A DNA stretch of 16,657 nucleotides from CAYMOV01 sp964392085 (GCA_964392085.1 CAYMOV010000055.1:1-16657); one strand, 5' to 3'. Shown: positions 1 through 8,210, counted from the first letter of the stretch. Notes: generated from the sequence alone by a model not told the origin. Translations and numbers: made by a program.

Positions 1-835
1 CCGACAGGAGGATGACCAGGGTGGTCCAACCCGAGGGGAAGGCCTGGGTCCGGAAGAACTCGTAGGCGGTGATCAGGGCGTTCACGAAGGCGAAGGCCGA
101 GAAGAAGACCCCCAACATGATGGCGGTCTGGAGGGGGCGGCGGCTGAAGGCCAGGATGCCCTGGATGCCGAACTGCATCATGCGGCGCAAGCCGTACTTC
201 GTGGTGCCGGCGCGTCGGGCCCCCGCGGTGAACCGCACCACGGCGTGGCGGAAGCCGACCCATTCCACCATGCCCCTCAGGAATAGGTTCCGCTCGTGGA
301 TTTGGTCCCGGAAGACCTCCAGGACCTTGCCCGACAGCAGGCGGAAATCCGCGGCGCCCGGGTGGATATGGAGGTCGGTGATCCGGTTCAGTCCCCAGTA
401 GAACGCCCGGGAACTGGCCTGCTTGAAGAACCCCACGCCTTCGGTGCCCTCGCGGAGCGTGGAGACCACTTCATAGCCTTCCTCGTATTTTTCCAGGAGC
501 GTCGGGATCAGGGACGGGGGGTGCTGGAGGTCGGAATCCATCATGATCGCCACATCGCACCGGAGGTGGTCCATGCCGGCCACCAAGGACATCTGGTGCC
601 CGAACCGGGAGGAGAGGGCCAGCACCCTGAGGCGCTTGTCCTTCTTCGACAAACCCCGGAGGAGGTCCAGCGACCCGTCCGGGCTGGGGTCCACCACGAA
701 CAGGACATCCCAGTGGTACCCCTTGAGCTTGGCCAATTGGGTCGTGAGTTCCCGGACGAATTCAGGGAGGATCGCCGCCTCGTTGTAGACCGGGCAGAGA
801 ACGCTCAGGGCCTTGACGCCTCGTTTTCGAATCAT
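1..835 (-). CDS. GT2 glycosyltransferase, DPM1/GtrB-like (3' end outside window)
   Basis: Transfers a sugar from a nucleotide donor, probably to a polyprenyl phosphate at the inner membrane. 278 codons are visible. The GT-A fold starts with LSVLCPVYNEA (about residues 10-20), followed by VVDPSPDGS (48-55) and the metal-binding DSDLQHPP (100-107). ADFRLLSG (162-169), ERNLFLRG (181-188) and RRAGTTKYGLRRM (207-219) are typical of the dolichol/undecaprenyl-phosphate sugar synthase branch. A hydrophobic helix at about 236-256 and the start of a second near 268 fit the C-terminal membrane anchors of GtrB-like enzymes. The ATG (833-835) overlaps the stop of the upstream reductase gene as ATGA, so translation is coupled. 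The C-terminus is lost at the window edge. The family call is firm; donor and acceptor are unknown. Confidence 0.9.
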   Translation of the reverse strand, partial: MIRKRGVKALSVLCPVYNEAAILPEFVRELTTQLAKLKGYHWDVLFVVDPSPDGSLDLLRGLSKKDKRLRVLALSSRFGHQMSLVAGMDHLRCDVAIMMDSDLQHPPSLIPTLLEKYEEGYEVVSTLREGTEGVGFFKQASSRAFYWGLNRITDLHIHPGAADFRLLSGKVLEVFRDQIHERNLFLRGMVEWVGFRHAVVRFTAGARRAGTTKYGLRRMMQFGIQGILAFSRRPLQTAIMLGVFFSAFAFVNALITAYEFFRTQAFPSGWTTLVILLS

Positions 836-1695
836 GGGGTGCCTGGATCCTTCCCGCCCAACGCGGTGAGTTTTCGGATGTCCGCCCAGATGTCCCGCAC
901 CGTGAAGGGGGCGGCGGCACCGCCCTTTTCATCGACCAGGTCCATGGAAAGGCCCGCCTTCCCGAGCTCGGAGGCCACGAAATCCCGAAGCTGGGTGGGG
1001 CGGCCGGAGGCCACGTGAACGATTTTGCCCGCCGGCGCCTTTTCCATCACGAGCCGGTAGGCCGCCACGGCTTCCTCGACCGGCAGGAAGTCCCGACATC
1101 CCTCGAGGGACCCGAGTTCGACGCGTTTTTCCTCGCCTGATTTCACCCGGGCGATCAACCGAGCCAACCGTCCCGGGAGCAGCGCCTCGGATAGGCCGGT
1201 ACCGGTCAGGTTGAAGGTCCGCGCCATCCGGACGTCCACCCCCCCTCGCCGGTGGAAGTAGGCCATGCAATGGGTTTGGAGGCTCTTGGTCAGGCCATAG
1301 ACCGAGACGGGTGTCAGGGGCGTGGATTCCGGCAGGGGATTGGCCCCGGGTTCGACCTGCCCATATTCGGCGGCGCTGCCCACCAGGAGCACCTTGGCCC
1401 GGCTCTTAAGGCCCACCAGGCCGTCCAACAGGGTTTGGGTCGTGATGACGTTTGCGGGGAAGTCCTTGGGGAACTCGTTCGAGAAGGACCCGGCCAGGTG
1501 ATACACCCGGTCCGGTTGGGTTTCCTCCAGAAGCGACCAGGTGGCCCAAGTGTCCGTGAGGTCGCAGGAATGGTACCGGGGAAGGGGACTTGGGCGAAGG
1601 TCGGTGAGATGGACCTCTTGGGACGGATCCGATTCCAAAAGCTCCCGCAGGGGTCCCGCGGTGAATCCGGAGGCTCCCGTCACCAGGATCCTCAT
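832..1695 (-). CDS. NAD(P)-dependent sugar epimerase/reductase (extended SDR, Rmd-like)
   Basis: An extended short-chain dehydrogenase of 287 residues, acting on a nucleotide-linked sugar in the cytoplasm. The dinucleotide-binding turn is TGASGFTAG (6-14); its third glycine is shifted one place from the usual GxxGFIG pattern. The catalytic set is visible: Ser107 in VGSAAEYG, then Tyr133 and Lys137 in VYGLTK. The stretch RTFNLTGTGLSEALLPGRLARLIA followed by LGSLEGCRDFLPVEEAV is the pattern of GDP-4-dehydro-6-deoxymannose reductases (Rmd), so reduction of a 4-keto-6-deoxy sugar is the best guess. The frame stays open to 1779, but the start at 1695 gives the canonical MRILVTGASG N-terminus and overlaps the preceding stop as ATGA. 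It probably works on the product of the 4,6-dehydratase two genes upstream. The exact substrate is inferred. Confidence 0.85.
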   Translation of the reverse strand: MRILVTGASGFTAGPLRELLESDPSQEVHLTDLRPSPLPRYHSCDLTDTWATWSLLEETQPDRVYHLAGSFSNEFPKDFPANVITTQTLLDGLVGLKSRAKVLLVGSAAEYGQVEPGANPLPESTPLTPVSVYGLTKSLQTHCMAYFHRRGGVDVRMARTFNLTGTGLSEALLPGRLARLIARVKSGEEKRVELGSLEGCRDFLPVEEAVAAYRLVMEKAPAGKIVHVASGRPTQLRDFVASELGKAGLSMDLVDEKGGAAAPFTVRDIWADIRKLTALGGKDPGTP

Positions 1696-2405
1696 GGGGC
1701 GATCCCGAGGCGTTTTTGGAGTTCTGGGTAATGGTCGTTGGCGTACTCGTAATCCTCGGGACGGCCCACATCCAACCAAAAGCCGTCGAAGGGCCTCACG
1801 TGGATGTCGAGGCCCTTTTGGAGCCCGTCCACCATGAGCTGGTCGAACCCGTAGGGCTTTCCCGGGGGGAGCGCCTCGATGACCGAACGGCTCATGCCGT
1901 AAATCCCCATGCTGACGTCGAAGTGGTAGCGGGGCTTTTCCTGGAACTCCGTCAATCGTCCCTGGGCGTCGTACCCCAGCACCCCGAAGTCGATGGCGAT
2001 GGTGCGCTTGAAGGAGGAGACCGAAACCGCGTGGCGGTGTTGGGTGTGGTCCTGGAGGAAGCCGCCGTAATCCAGGTCCGTCAGGATGTCGCCGTTCATT
2101 ACGAGGAAATTTTCGGGCAGGTCCTTCAGGAGGGTCAGGGGGCCGATGGTGCCCAGGGGCTCGGGCTCCAGCGAGTAATCGATCCTCAGGCCCCAGCGGG
2201 CCCCGTCGCCGATATAGGACTCGATTAGGTGGGCCAGGTGGGACACCGCGAGCGTCAGGTGCGTGAACCCGCGGCGCTTCAACTGCCCGATGACGATCTC
2301 CAGGATGGACGTCTCACCCCCGATCGGCACGAGGGGCTTAGGAACCAGGGTGGTGTAGGGGCGCAGCCGCGTGCCCTTGCCGCCGGCCAGGAGAATCGCG
2401 CGCAT
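1692..2405 (-). CDS. Sugar-1-phosphate nucleotidyltransferase
   Basis: Activates a sugar 1-phosphate with an NTP to give an NDP-sugar and pyrophosphate. The 237 residues make a single Rossmann-like nucleotidyltransferase domain. Visible motifs are the LLAGGKGTRLRPYT signature (5-18), PKPLVPIGG (22-30), the donor/metal site VMNGDIL (102-108), EPLGTIGPL (82-90) and WLDVGRPEDY near the C-terminus (210-219). There is no left-handed beta-helix acyltransferase domain, so it is not a GlmU fusion; the length suits RmlA/RfbF/GDP-mannose pyrophosphorylase-like short enzymes. Its ATG shares one base with the stop of the upstream dehydratase (TGATG) and its stop overlaps the next start, so it sits in a coupled operon. 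Which nucleotide and sugar it uses cannot be read from sequence. Confidence 0.92.
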   Translation of the reverse strand: MRAILLAGGKGTRLRPYTTLVPKPLVPIGGETSILEIVIGQLKRRGFTHLTLAVSHLAHLIESYIGDGARWGLRIDYSLEPEPLGTIGPLTLLKDLPENFLVMNGDILTDLDYGGFLQDHTQHRHAVSVSSFKRTIAIDFGVLGYDAQGRLTEFQEKPRYHFDVSMGIYGMSRSVIEALPPGKPYGFDQLMVDGLQKGLDIHVRPFDGFWLDVGRPEDYEYANDHYPELQKRLGIAP

Positions 2406-3403
2406 CAGAGGTTATAGATCCTGGGTTTGTATTTCGACAGGTTCGCGGGGTCCTTGAACCATCGGAGGGTCTCGGCCAACCCCTGGTCCAGGGAGACCTT
2501 CGGTTCCCACCCGCAGAGATCCTTGGCTTTTTGCCGGCTGCCGAGGAGCCGTTCCACCTCGGATTTTTCCGGCCGCACCCGCTGGGCCTCGGTGATGATT
2601 TTCGCGCGCGGGTTGACTAGGCCGACCAGCTTGAGGGCCAGTTCCCCCACGGAGATCTCGGTTTGGGACGCCAGGTTGACCTCTTGTCCGACGGTCCGGT
2701 CGGAATTCAACAGGGCGACCAATCCCGCGCAGGTATCGGCGACATAGGTGAAGTCCCGCGTGGGTTCCAGGCTTCCCAGGCGGATCTCGGTTTCGCCGGC
2801 CAGGAGCTGGGTCAGGATCGTGGGAATGATCGCCCGGGCCGATTGGCGGGGGCCGTAGGTGTTGAAGGGCCTGGCGATGACCAGGGGCAGGTCGAAGGAC
2901 CGGTGGAAGGATTCCGCCAGGCGGTCCGCGCCGATCTTGGTGGCGCTGTAGGGCGACTGGCCCTGGAACGGGTGCTTCTCGTCGATGGGGACGTACTGGG
3001 CCGTGCCGTAGACTTCCGACGTGGAGGTCACCAGCAGTTTTTGGACGCCGAGTTTCCGACAGGCCTGGAGGACGTTGAGGGTGCCCTTGATGTTCGTGTC
3101 CACATAGGAGTCGGGGGAGTGGTACGAGAAGGGGATGGCGATGAGGGCGGCCAGGTGAAAGACCCCGGCGCAGCCGTGGACGGCGTTCTCCACACCCTGG
3201 GGATCCCGGATGTCGCCGGCGACGATCTCGATCCGGCCCAGGGTTTCCGCGTCGAGGGAATCCAACCAACCCCAGCTGTTGAACGAGTTGTAATAAACGA
3301 ATGCCCGGACTTGGGCCCCTTCGGCCAGCAGGGCCTGGACGAGGTGACTGCCGATGAACCCATCGGCGCCGGTCACCAATATTTTCCCGTTCCGTAATTC
3401 CAT
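2405..3403 (-). CDS. legB: NAD-dependent 4,6-dehydratase, LegB type
   Basis: An extended SDR of 332 residues that oxidises and dehydrates an NDP-hexose to a 4-keto-6-deoxy sugar. The N-terminal VTGADGFIGSHL (10-21) binds NAD. The catalytic triad is visible as Thr/Ser in TSTSEVYG (126-133), Tyr152 and Lys156 in PYSATK. The block RAFVYYNSFNSWGWLD (33-48), followed by PFSYHSPDSYVDTNIKGT (91-108), is the hallmark I recognise for the LegB group, UDP-GlcNAc 4,6-dehydratases of legionaminic-acid-like pathways. No other nonulosonate gene (LegC, NeuB-like synthase, CMP transferase) is in the window, so the end product may be a different deoxy sugar. A GAAGG ribosome site lies about 7 bases upstream of the ATG. 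A gap of 71 bases separates it from the upstream GT-C gene. The family is firm; the symbol and substrate are less so. Confidence 0.82.
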   Translation of the reverse strand: MELRNGKILVTGADGFIGSHLVQALLAEGAQVRAFVYYNSFNSWGWLDSLDAETLGRIEIVAGDIRDPQGVENAVHGCAGVFHLAALIAIPFSYHSPDSYVDTNIKGTLNVLQACRKLGVQKLLVTSTSEVYGTAQYVPIDEKHPFQGQSPYSATKIGADRLAESFHRSFDLPLVIARPFNTYGPRQSARAIIPTILTQLLAGETEIRLGSLEPTRDFTYVADTCAGLVALLNSDRTVGQEVNLASQTEISVGELALKLVGLVNPRAKIITEAQRVRPEKSEVERLLGSRQKAKDLCGWEPKVSLDQGLAETLRWFKDPANLSKYKPRIYNL

Positions 3404-3474
3404 CGGACCGCCTTCGTTGACGCTGGGCCTATTTTGAGGCCGAAAGGACGTCCCGTCAAAGAATCCGAACGGCT

Positions 3475-6009
3475 TTAATCCGTGCCGAGCGGGTGTTCCC
3501 GGGTTTCGCCGGGAGACTGGATTTCGACGGTTGGGACCCCGAATCCCTGCTGGAAGTAAGTCCGGAGGCGCACAGGGACCGCACCGGCCCTCAACGCCAC
3601 GGCTCGGGTCTGGGCCCCGGTCTCGTGTGGACCGGGTTTCAGGTCGAGAACCCGTCGCCCCCCCACGTCCAGGACGGCGTAGTTTCCCGTGATCACGGAA
3701 AAGACGTAGGACCCGTCCCGGGGGAGATGAAGAACGCCCTCCACCACGAGGGGCCTCAACCCGATCTCGAGCGTGGGGGTGGAGAAGGGGTCCGCGACGA
3801 GGTCCTCGTGGTGGATCACCCCGTAGCCCAGGCCGTTCAGGTGCTCGTAGTACTTGCGCCGCCAGGCATCAGGGGGGGCGTCCGTGAGGTAAAGGAGGGG
3901 AAGGGGTTTCCCGGCCCGGTGTTTTTCCAGTTCCGAACCGGGGATATAGGCCCGAACCAATGCCCCATGCCCCGCGTTGGGCAGCTGGTAATACTGCCGT
4001 GTTTCCTCCAGGCGGGCCCCCGGGAAGTCCCGTTGGACGCGGTCGTACAGTCCCGGTTCGGTCCCGTTGAAGTAGAGGGCCACATCGGGGGGCTTTCCAC
4101 CCGTCGGGACGGGAATCGCCGTGCCTTGGAGGGAGGCCTCATATAAATCCGGCCCCCGGTCCACGAGTGCGCTGAGGGTATAGGTGCTGCACCAGTCCCC
4201 GGTGGGCAGGACGTAACAACGCCAACGACCCGCGTCGGACAGCGCCTGCCGGTAAATCAGGACATGGTTGGTGGGGGTTTTGGGGAGCACGGTATAAAAC
4301 CGATAGTCCATCGCCTGGATCTCGACCAGGGCCCAAACGGCCAACGCCAGGACCGCCAAGCCCCGGAGCCATCGACCGCCGCGGAGGGATCCGAGACCCT
4401 GGAGCCACGCGTCGACGGCGAGGGCTGTGAGGAGCAGGAGCGGGGTGAGGGCGCCCATCAAACGGCCCGTGTGGGATTGGAAGGAGAGGAGGTGGGGCGC
4501 GAGGCCCCCCAGGGCCAGGAGCACCAGGAAGTTCGTCCGGATGGAACGCCGCGCCAGTGCCCACGCCAACCCCACGGCCACGAACGCCACGAGATGGCAG
4601 TTGAAGAAAGCCTCCCCATAGAGCCCCATGTCGCTCCGGTCCGTCAGGTCGATGAACAGAGACTTGAACGTCCAGGGGATCCTGCCCGCGAGGTAGGAAA
4701 GGGTGAGGCCTCCCGGGGGGAAGAAGGAGGACTCGTGGTTGAAGATGGAGAAGCTGTTGGCCCAATCCGAAAACAGGGGTTGGGAGGCGATCGGGGCCAT
4801 GAGGAGGGCGCCCACCAGGAAACCGGTGGATGTCCGGGCCAGGCTTTGGTCCCCCTCGGAGGTCCCGGAGCGCCGGACGACGCGGAGGTATAGGAACAAC
4901 CAGCCCAGGCCCAGGCCCGCGAGGAGGACGGGCCGACCCAGGAGGGGAAACTCCAGGAAGCCCGCCGAAAGGAACCGGTTGGCGAGGAGGTAAAGGAGGG
5001 TCCACCCCAGGAAATCGCCGGCCCCCAAGGCCCAGAAAGCGCCGTCGCGCTTGGCCCGGTACGGCCAAAGCGTGAAGGCCAGGGCAGACATGGGGACGAG
5101 CCAGATGAACGGGCGGATGGCCGCGTAACAGTAGGCGCCGAAGGCCAACGCCACGGCCAATTGCAGGGTCCTCCGCAGGTCGGGACGCTTGAAAAAACGG
5201 AAGGTGAAGAGGAGGAGAAGCGACAGGGCCAAGGAAGTGGTCACCGGGGGTTGTTCGGTCATGCAGCAGATGAGCATGGGTTTCGAGAAAGCCATCAAGG
5301 CCACCAGGATCAGCCCCACCCGCCGTCCGCCCAGCTCCTTGCCCAGGAGGTAATGGACCCAAAGGGCAGTCAGGTCAATCAAGGCCCAAACGACATTCTG
5401 AAGGACGAAGGCGGGGGCCTGGGGGATCCCCAGGGAAACCAACCCGGTCAGGTACTCGTAAAAAGGGGGGCGGTTCCCCTCGGGGAAAAGCAGGTAACGG
5501 GCGGATGGAATATCCACCGCGCTACGGGCGTCGATCACCGACATGGCCTGGTCCATCCAATAGCCCGGGATCGGAACGGACCAGGCCTTGAGGCGGAGCC
5601 ATGCGGCCGCCCCCAGGAGTAGCGCCAGAACCAGGCGCGATTTCCAACGGCCCCAGTCGGGGATGGGATCGCTGGGTGCCTTCCACCCAAAGGCAGCGAC
5701 GAACAGGCCGAGCGCGCCCAACGAGACAAAGGGAAGCGCTGTGGGGAAGCGGATCAGGGGCGGGGAGGGTAATTGGGTCATGCCGGGTGGCATGGCCATG
5801 ATCCCGTAATAAACAAGAAGGAAACCCACGAGCCCCAGTCCAAGGGGCCAGAAAGCCCCTGAGGCGGGGGGAGGCGGGGGCGCGGCTGAAACCCGTGGAC
5901 GCATTGTCGTTTTGCGGGGTTTATTCGAAGCTCGTGGAGGGCGTCGGGGGTGTTTGGAGGGCAAAGGCCAAACCTCAGACGGAGGTAGAAGGTTCCCGTA
6001 AAGGTTCAT
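3475..6009 (-). CDS. GT-C membrane glycosyltransferase with C-terminal PA14-like domain
   Basis: A large integral membrane protein (844 residues from the first ATG). After a basic, proline-rich cytoplasmic N-terminus come about 10-13 hydrophobic helices (near 52-72, 90-108, 125-139 and on to about 570), then a soluble C-terminal region. The first large loop carries IPGYWMDQAMS with an acidic residue (Asp153) where GT-C enzymes of the ArnT/PMT type place their catalytic acid, and EGNRPPFYEYL follows. These enzymes take sugar from a polyprenyl-phosphate donor on the outer face. The last ~100 residues (GSYVFSVITGNYAVLDVGGRRVLD and the strands after) read like a PA14 beta-sandwich, a carbohydrate-binding module. 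The start is uncertain: a second ATG at 5904 would give 809 residues, and neither has a good ribosome site. It probably uses lipid-linked sugar made by the GT2 enzyme downstream. Confidence 0.78.
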   Translation of the reverse strand: MNLYGNLLPPSEVWPLPSKHPRRPPRASNKPRKTTMRPRVSAAPPPPPASGAFWPLGLGLVGFLLVYYGIMAMPPGMTQLPSPPLIRFPTALPFVSLGALGLFVAAFGWKAPSDPIPDWGRWKSRLVLALLLGAAAWLRLKAWSVPIPGYWMDQAMSVIDARSAVDIPSARYLLFPEGNRPPFYEYLTGLVSLGIPQAPAFVLQNVVWALIDLTALWVHYLLGKELGGRRVGLILVALMAFSKPMLICCMTEQPPVTTSLALSLLLLFTFRFFKRPDLRRTLQLAVALAFGAYCYAAIRPFIWLVPMSALAFTLWPYRAKRDGAFWALGAGDFLGWTLLYLLANRFLSAGFLEFPLLGRPVLLAGLGLGWLFLYLRVVRRSGTSEGDQSLARTSTGFLVGALLMAPIASQPLFSDWANSFSIFNHESSFFPPGGLTLSYLAGRIPWTFKSLFIDLTDRSDMGLYGEAFFNCHLVAFVAVGLAWALARRSIRTNFLVLLALGGLAPHLLSFQSHTGRLMGALTPLLLLTALAVDAWLQGLGSLRGGRWLRGLAVLALAVWALVEIQAMDYRFYTVLPKTPTNHVLIYRQALSDAGRWRCYVLPTGDWCSTYTLSALVDRGPDLYEASLQGTAIPVPTGGKPPDVALYFNGTEPGLYDRVQRDFPGARLEETRQYYQLPNAGHGALVRAYIPGSELEKHRAGKPLPLLYLTDAPPDAWRRKYYEHLNGLGYGVIHHEDLVADPFSTPTLEIGLRPLVVEGVLHLPRDGSYVFSVITGNYAVLDVGGRRVLDLKPGPHETGAQTRAVALRAGAVPVRLRTYFQQGFGVPTVEIQSPGETREHPLGTD

Positions 6010-6079
6010 GATAGGAAAAATCCAGGGGAATCGGGGGACGATGTTTCCATCCCCGGGGGTCGGTGTTAACCTTCCCGCT

Positions 6080-6760
6080 ATGGCACTCCACCGAAGGCCC
6101 CACTGGGGTTTGGTTTTTCTTTTCGTCGTCGGGTGCGGCCACGCCCCGGCGACCCGGATCCAAACCGCCCCCGGAACTTCGGGCCGGGCCTTCGCCGGGG
6201 AGCCCTACGAGCGGCACCACCGTTGGAAGGACTGGCGGGTCACGGTGTTGGAACGTCCCCAGAACCCGGCTTCCCTCACCTGGTACCAGGTCCAAGTATC
6301 CCGGTCCCAGAGCGACGGGGAGGTCCCCCTCTATATGAATACTTTCGACTCCGAGGGGGTCTTGGAGCGGACCTGGCTCGAGGACGTCCGGGGCAACGGA
6401 TGGCCCACCTTGGTGGTCTTCACCCGGTCCCGGGGGACGGGAGCCTACGGTTCGCTCCGCCTGCTGGAGTGCGGGCCCAAGGGGTTTCGAGCCCGACCCG
6501 CCCCCCGGGCAAGCGCCCGTCAACTGGCGGGTTACCGCGGCCATGATGAGTGGCGTTGGGAGGACGACAGCCTTTTCCGGGTGTTCCCGATCTACCGGTT
6601 GAACGACCCGGACGACGCGCCGGGCGGCGGTCAGCGGACACTTCGTTATAACTGGAAAAAGGGGAAGTGGCGGTTCCGGTTCAAGAACGAGGACGCTCCC
6701 CCGCCGTCCCAATCGACGACCCCGTTGGCGGGGGCCGTGGACCCGGCCCGGGTGCCGTGA
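6080..6760 (+). CDS. Putative lipoprotein of unknown function
   Basis: Not recognised beyond its export signal. From the ATG at 6080 the 226-residue product begins MALHRRPHWGLVFLFVVGCG: a basic n-region, a short hydrophobic core and a lipobox-like VVGC with the lipidated cysteine at residue 19. The rest is a soluble, Trp- and Arg-rich domain (FRWKDWRVTV-like and YQVQVSRSQSD strands, then RGNGWPTLVVFTRS) that looks all-beta, without catalytic motifs I can name. The frame is open upstream to 6008, but that start would place the signal peptide internally. No clear Shine-Dalgarno site is seen. It is divergent from the GT-C gene, with only 70 bases between starts, so opposing promoters must lie there or inside the first codons of that gene. 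It could be co-transcribed with the sigma factor 35 bases downstream. Confidence 0.65.
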   Translation: MALHRRPHWGLVFLFVVGCGHAPATRIQTAPGTSGRAFAGEPYERHHRWKDWRVTVLERPQNPASLTWYQVQVSRSQSDGEVPLYMNTFDSEGVLERTWLEDVRGNGWPTLVVFTRSRGTGAYGSLRLLECGPKGFRARPAPRASARQLAGYRGHDEWRWEDDSLFRVFPIYRLNDPDDAPGGGQRTLRYNWKKGKWRFRFKNEDAPPPSQSTTPLAGAVDPARVP

Positions 6761-6770
6761 TACATTGACC

Positions 6771-6789
6771 TCGGGGTTGAAGCCCCCGA
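6771..6789 (+). other. Small hairpin before the ECF sigma start
   Basis: TCGGGG (6771-6776) and CCCCGA (6784-6789) form a six-pair stem around a seven-base loop, six bases before the sigma-factor ATG. There is no T-run, so it is a poor terminator. It could occlude the ribosome site, which otherwise looks weak. The functional reading is speculative. Confidence 0.25.
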
Positions 6790-6795
6790 TGACCA

Positions 6796-7386
6796 ATGAC
6801 TTCCCTGGATAAACGTATGGGCCCCGACAAATCCGAGAAAAAACTGGTCCAACAAATCCTATCGGGGGACCAAGCCGCTTTCCGCCGGTTTTATGAGTCC
6901 CAGCAGAGGGCCGTGGCCCGGGTGGGGTGGTATTTCTTGGGGGATGACGAGGAGGTATCCGATATCCTCCAGGAAACCTTTATTCGGGCCCTGGAACACC
7001 TTCCGACCTTCCGTTATGAATGCTCCCTGGCCACCTGGCTCAACCATATCGCCGCCAACCTCTGCCGAAGGGCCCTGGAAAAGCGGAAAAAAACAGTTCC
7101 GGTGGAGAAGGAATATTTTGACCCTTTCGTATCTAAAGAGCAGGAAAGCCCCTACCCCCCGGAAGCCTTGAAATACCTCCGGGAGGAGATGGAAGCCCTC
7201 GAAGGACGCGACAAGGACTTGCTCCGGTTGCGGGAAATCGACGGCTTGTCATACGAGGCGATCGCAGGGAAGCTGCGCATCCCGATGGGAAGCGTGACCT
7301 CCGGCATCCATCGGGCCCGGAAGAAAGTCATCGACCGGGTTCGGGACAGGCTCGCGAAGGCCCCGAGGGAAGAGGCGACATCATGA
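6796..7386 (+). CDS. ECF-family RNA polymerase sigma factor
   Basis: A 196-residue sigma-70 factor with only regions 2 and 4, directing RNA polymerase to a specific regulon. Region 2 runs from about 12 to 85 and contains DDEEVSDILQETFIRALEHL, the core-binding and -10 recognition helices, then ATWLNHIAANLCRR. After an acidic linker, region 4 (about 135-190) holds LRLREIDGLSYEAIAGKL and the recognition helix MGSVTSGIHRARKKV. The length is normal for RpoE-like ECF factors. Starts at 6796 or 6817 (Met8) are both possible; neither has a strong ribosome site. The stop overlaps the next start as ATGA, and that gene encodes a single-pass membrane protein, the usual layout for a sigma/anti-sigma pair. 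The signal sensed is unknown. Confidence 0.92.
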   Translation: MTSLDKRMGPDKSEKKLVQQILSGDQAAFRRFYESQQRAVARVGWYFLGDDEEVSDILQETFIRALEHLPTFRYECSLATWLNHIAANLCRRALEKRKKTVPVEKEYFDPFVSKEQESPYPPEALKYLREEMEALEGRDKDLLRLREIDGLSYEAIAGKLRIPMGSVTSGIHRARKKVIDRVRDRLAKAPREEATS

Positions 7387-8099
7387 GTTCCATCCATGAA
7401 GAATTGATCCGGCGGTTCGCGGAAGGCGCCCTCACGCCCGACGCCCAGTCTGAATTTGACCGTTTATTTGAGTCGGACCCATTGTTCGCGGGGAAGGCCA
7501 CCGAGGCGTTGGGCGCGAGGTTGGGCCCCGTCCCGGAGGCGTTCGTGGACCGGGTGACCGCGGCCGCGAGGCCCGGGTTGGAAGAGGCCTGGAAACTCGC
7601 CGGCCCCAAGCCTGTCCCGGTGTCCCCGGGGATCCTTTCGTTCTGGCCCGTCGCGGCCATGGCCGGGGCCCTCGTCGCGGTCCTGGGCACGGGGGCCTTC
7701 CTGGTGTTCCACCAGGAGCCCATGCCCCATCTGCAGGCCGTCCCCCTGGAGGAGCCAAAGAGCGCCTTGCCGCCGCTCCGGGGTTTCGACGCCGACGCCG
7801 CGGCGCCGGAGGGGAAGCGTTCCGCCGCGCAACCATCCTTCACGGCGGTGGCGGGAAAAGTCCAGGAAGGCACCAAGATCCGGATCCAGGACCTACCGGC
7901 GGATCCTACCGTGACCGTGGATATCCTCGGTGGGAACGGCTCGGTCCTGCGACGCCTTTACCAGGGCCCCTGGAAAAACGACCAAACCCTTGATTGGGAC
8001 GGTTTGGACCAGTCGGGACGCCCCGTCGCCCCGGGGCCTTACCGGGCCAAGGTGACCACCTCCCAAAAAACCTACATCAGCGAATTTACGGTCCAATAA
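7383..8099 (+). CDS. Putative membrane anti-sigma factor with FlgD-like Ig domain
   Basis: A 238-residue single-pass protein, translationally coupled to the ECF sigma gene. The N-terminal ~80 residues are cytoplasmic and helical (IHEELIRRFAEGALTPDAQSEFDRLF), as expected of an anti-sigma domain, but they contain no cysteine, so this is not a zinc-binding HxxxCxxC type. One membrane helix spans about 86-109. The external part has a low-complexity linker (110-150) and ends in a beta domain with VTVDILGGNGSVLRRLY, TLDWDGLDQSGRPVAPGPY and a closing strand; the WDGxDxxGxxVxPGxY pattern is that of FlgD-like Ig domains. The anti-sigma role is inferred from position and topology; the C-terminal domain match is by motif. 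It is the last gene before a strong terminator. Confidence 0.7.
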   Translation: MSSIHEELIRRFAEGALTPDAQSEFDRLFESDPLFAGKATEALGARLGPVPEAFVDRVTAAARPGLEEAWKLAGPKPVPVSPGILSFWPVAAMAGALVAVLGTGAFLVFHQEPMPHLQAVPLEEPKSALPPLRGFDADAAAPEGKRSAAQPSFTAVAGKVQEGTKIRIQDLPADPTVTVDILGGNGSVLRRLYQGPWKNDQTLDWDGLDQSGRPVAPGPYRAKVTTSQKTYISEFTVQ

Positions 8100-8129
8100 A
8101 CAGCAGTTTCCCGGTCCGCTCCAACCCCA

Positions 8130-8162
8130 GGGAATCGCCCACCAGGCGGTTCCCTTTTTTTT
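8130..8162 (+). terminator. Rho-independent terminator after sigma/anti-sigma genes
   Basis: GGGAATCGCC (8130-8139) pairs with GGCGGTTCCC (8145-8154) over ten positions, including one G-T wobble. The loop is CACCA, and eight T residues (8155-8162) follow directly. It lies 31 bases after the stop of the FlgD-like protein gene and ends that transcription unit. Confidence 0.9.
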
Positions 8163-8210
8163 AGGCCCCCGGGGCGGCTCCGGGGAAAAGGGGAAATTCC
8201 CGTCTCGCCC

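Noticed and set aside
69..1018. Plus-strand open frames over the left glycosyltransferase and reductase genes
   Set aside because: The minus strand carries a complete GT2 motif set with coupled starts; the plus frames have no motifs, no ribosome sites and biased composition.
5975..6796. Minus-strand 273-codon frame opposite the lipoprotein gene
   Set aside because: The plus strand has a signal peptide with lipobox; the minus product is Pro/Gly/Val-rich without recognisable domains.
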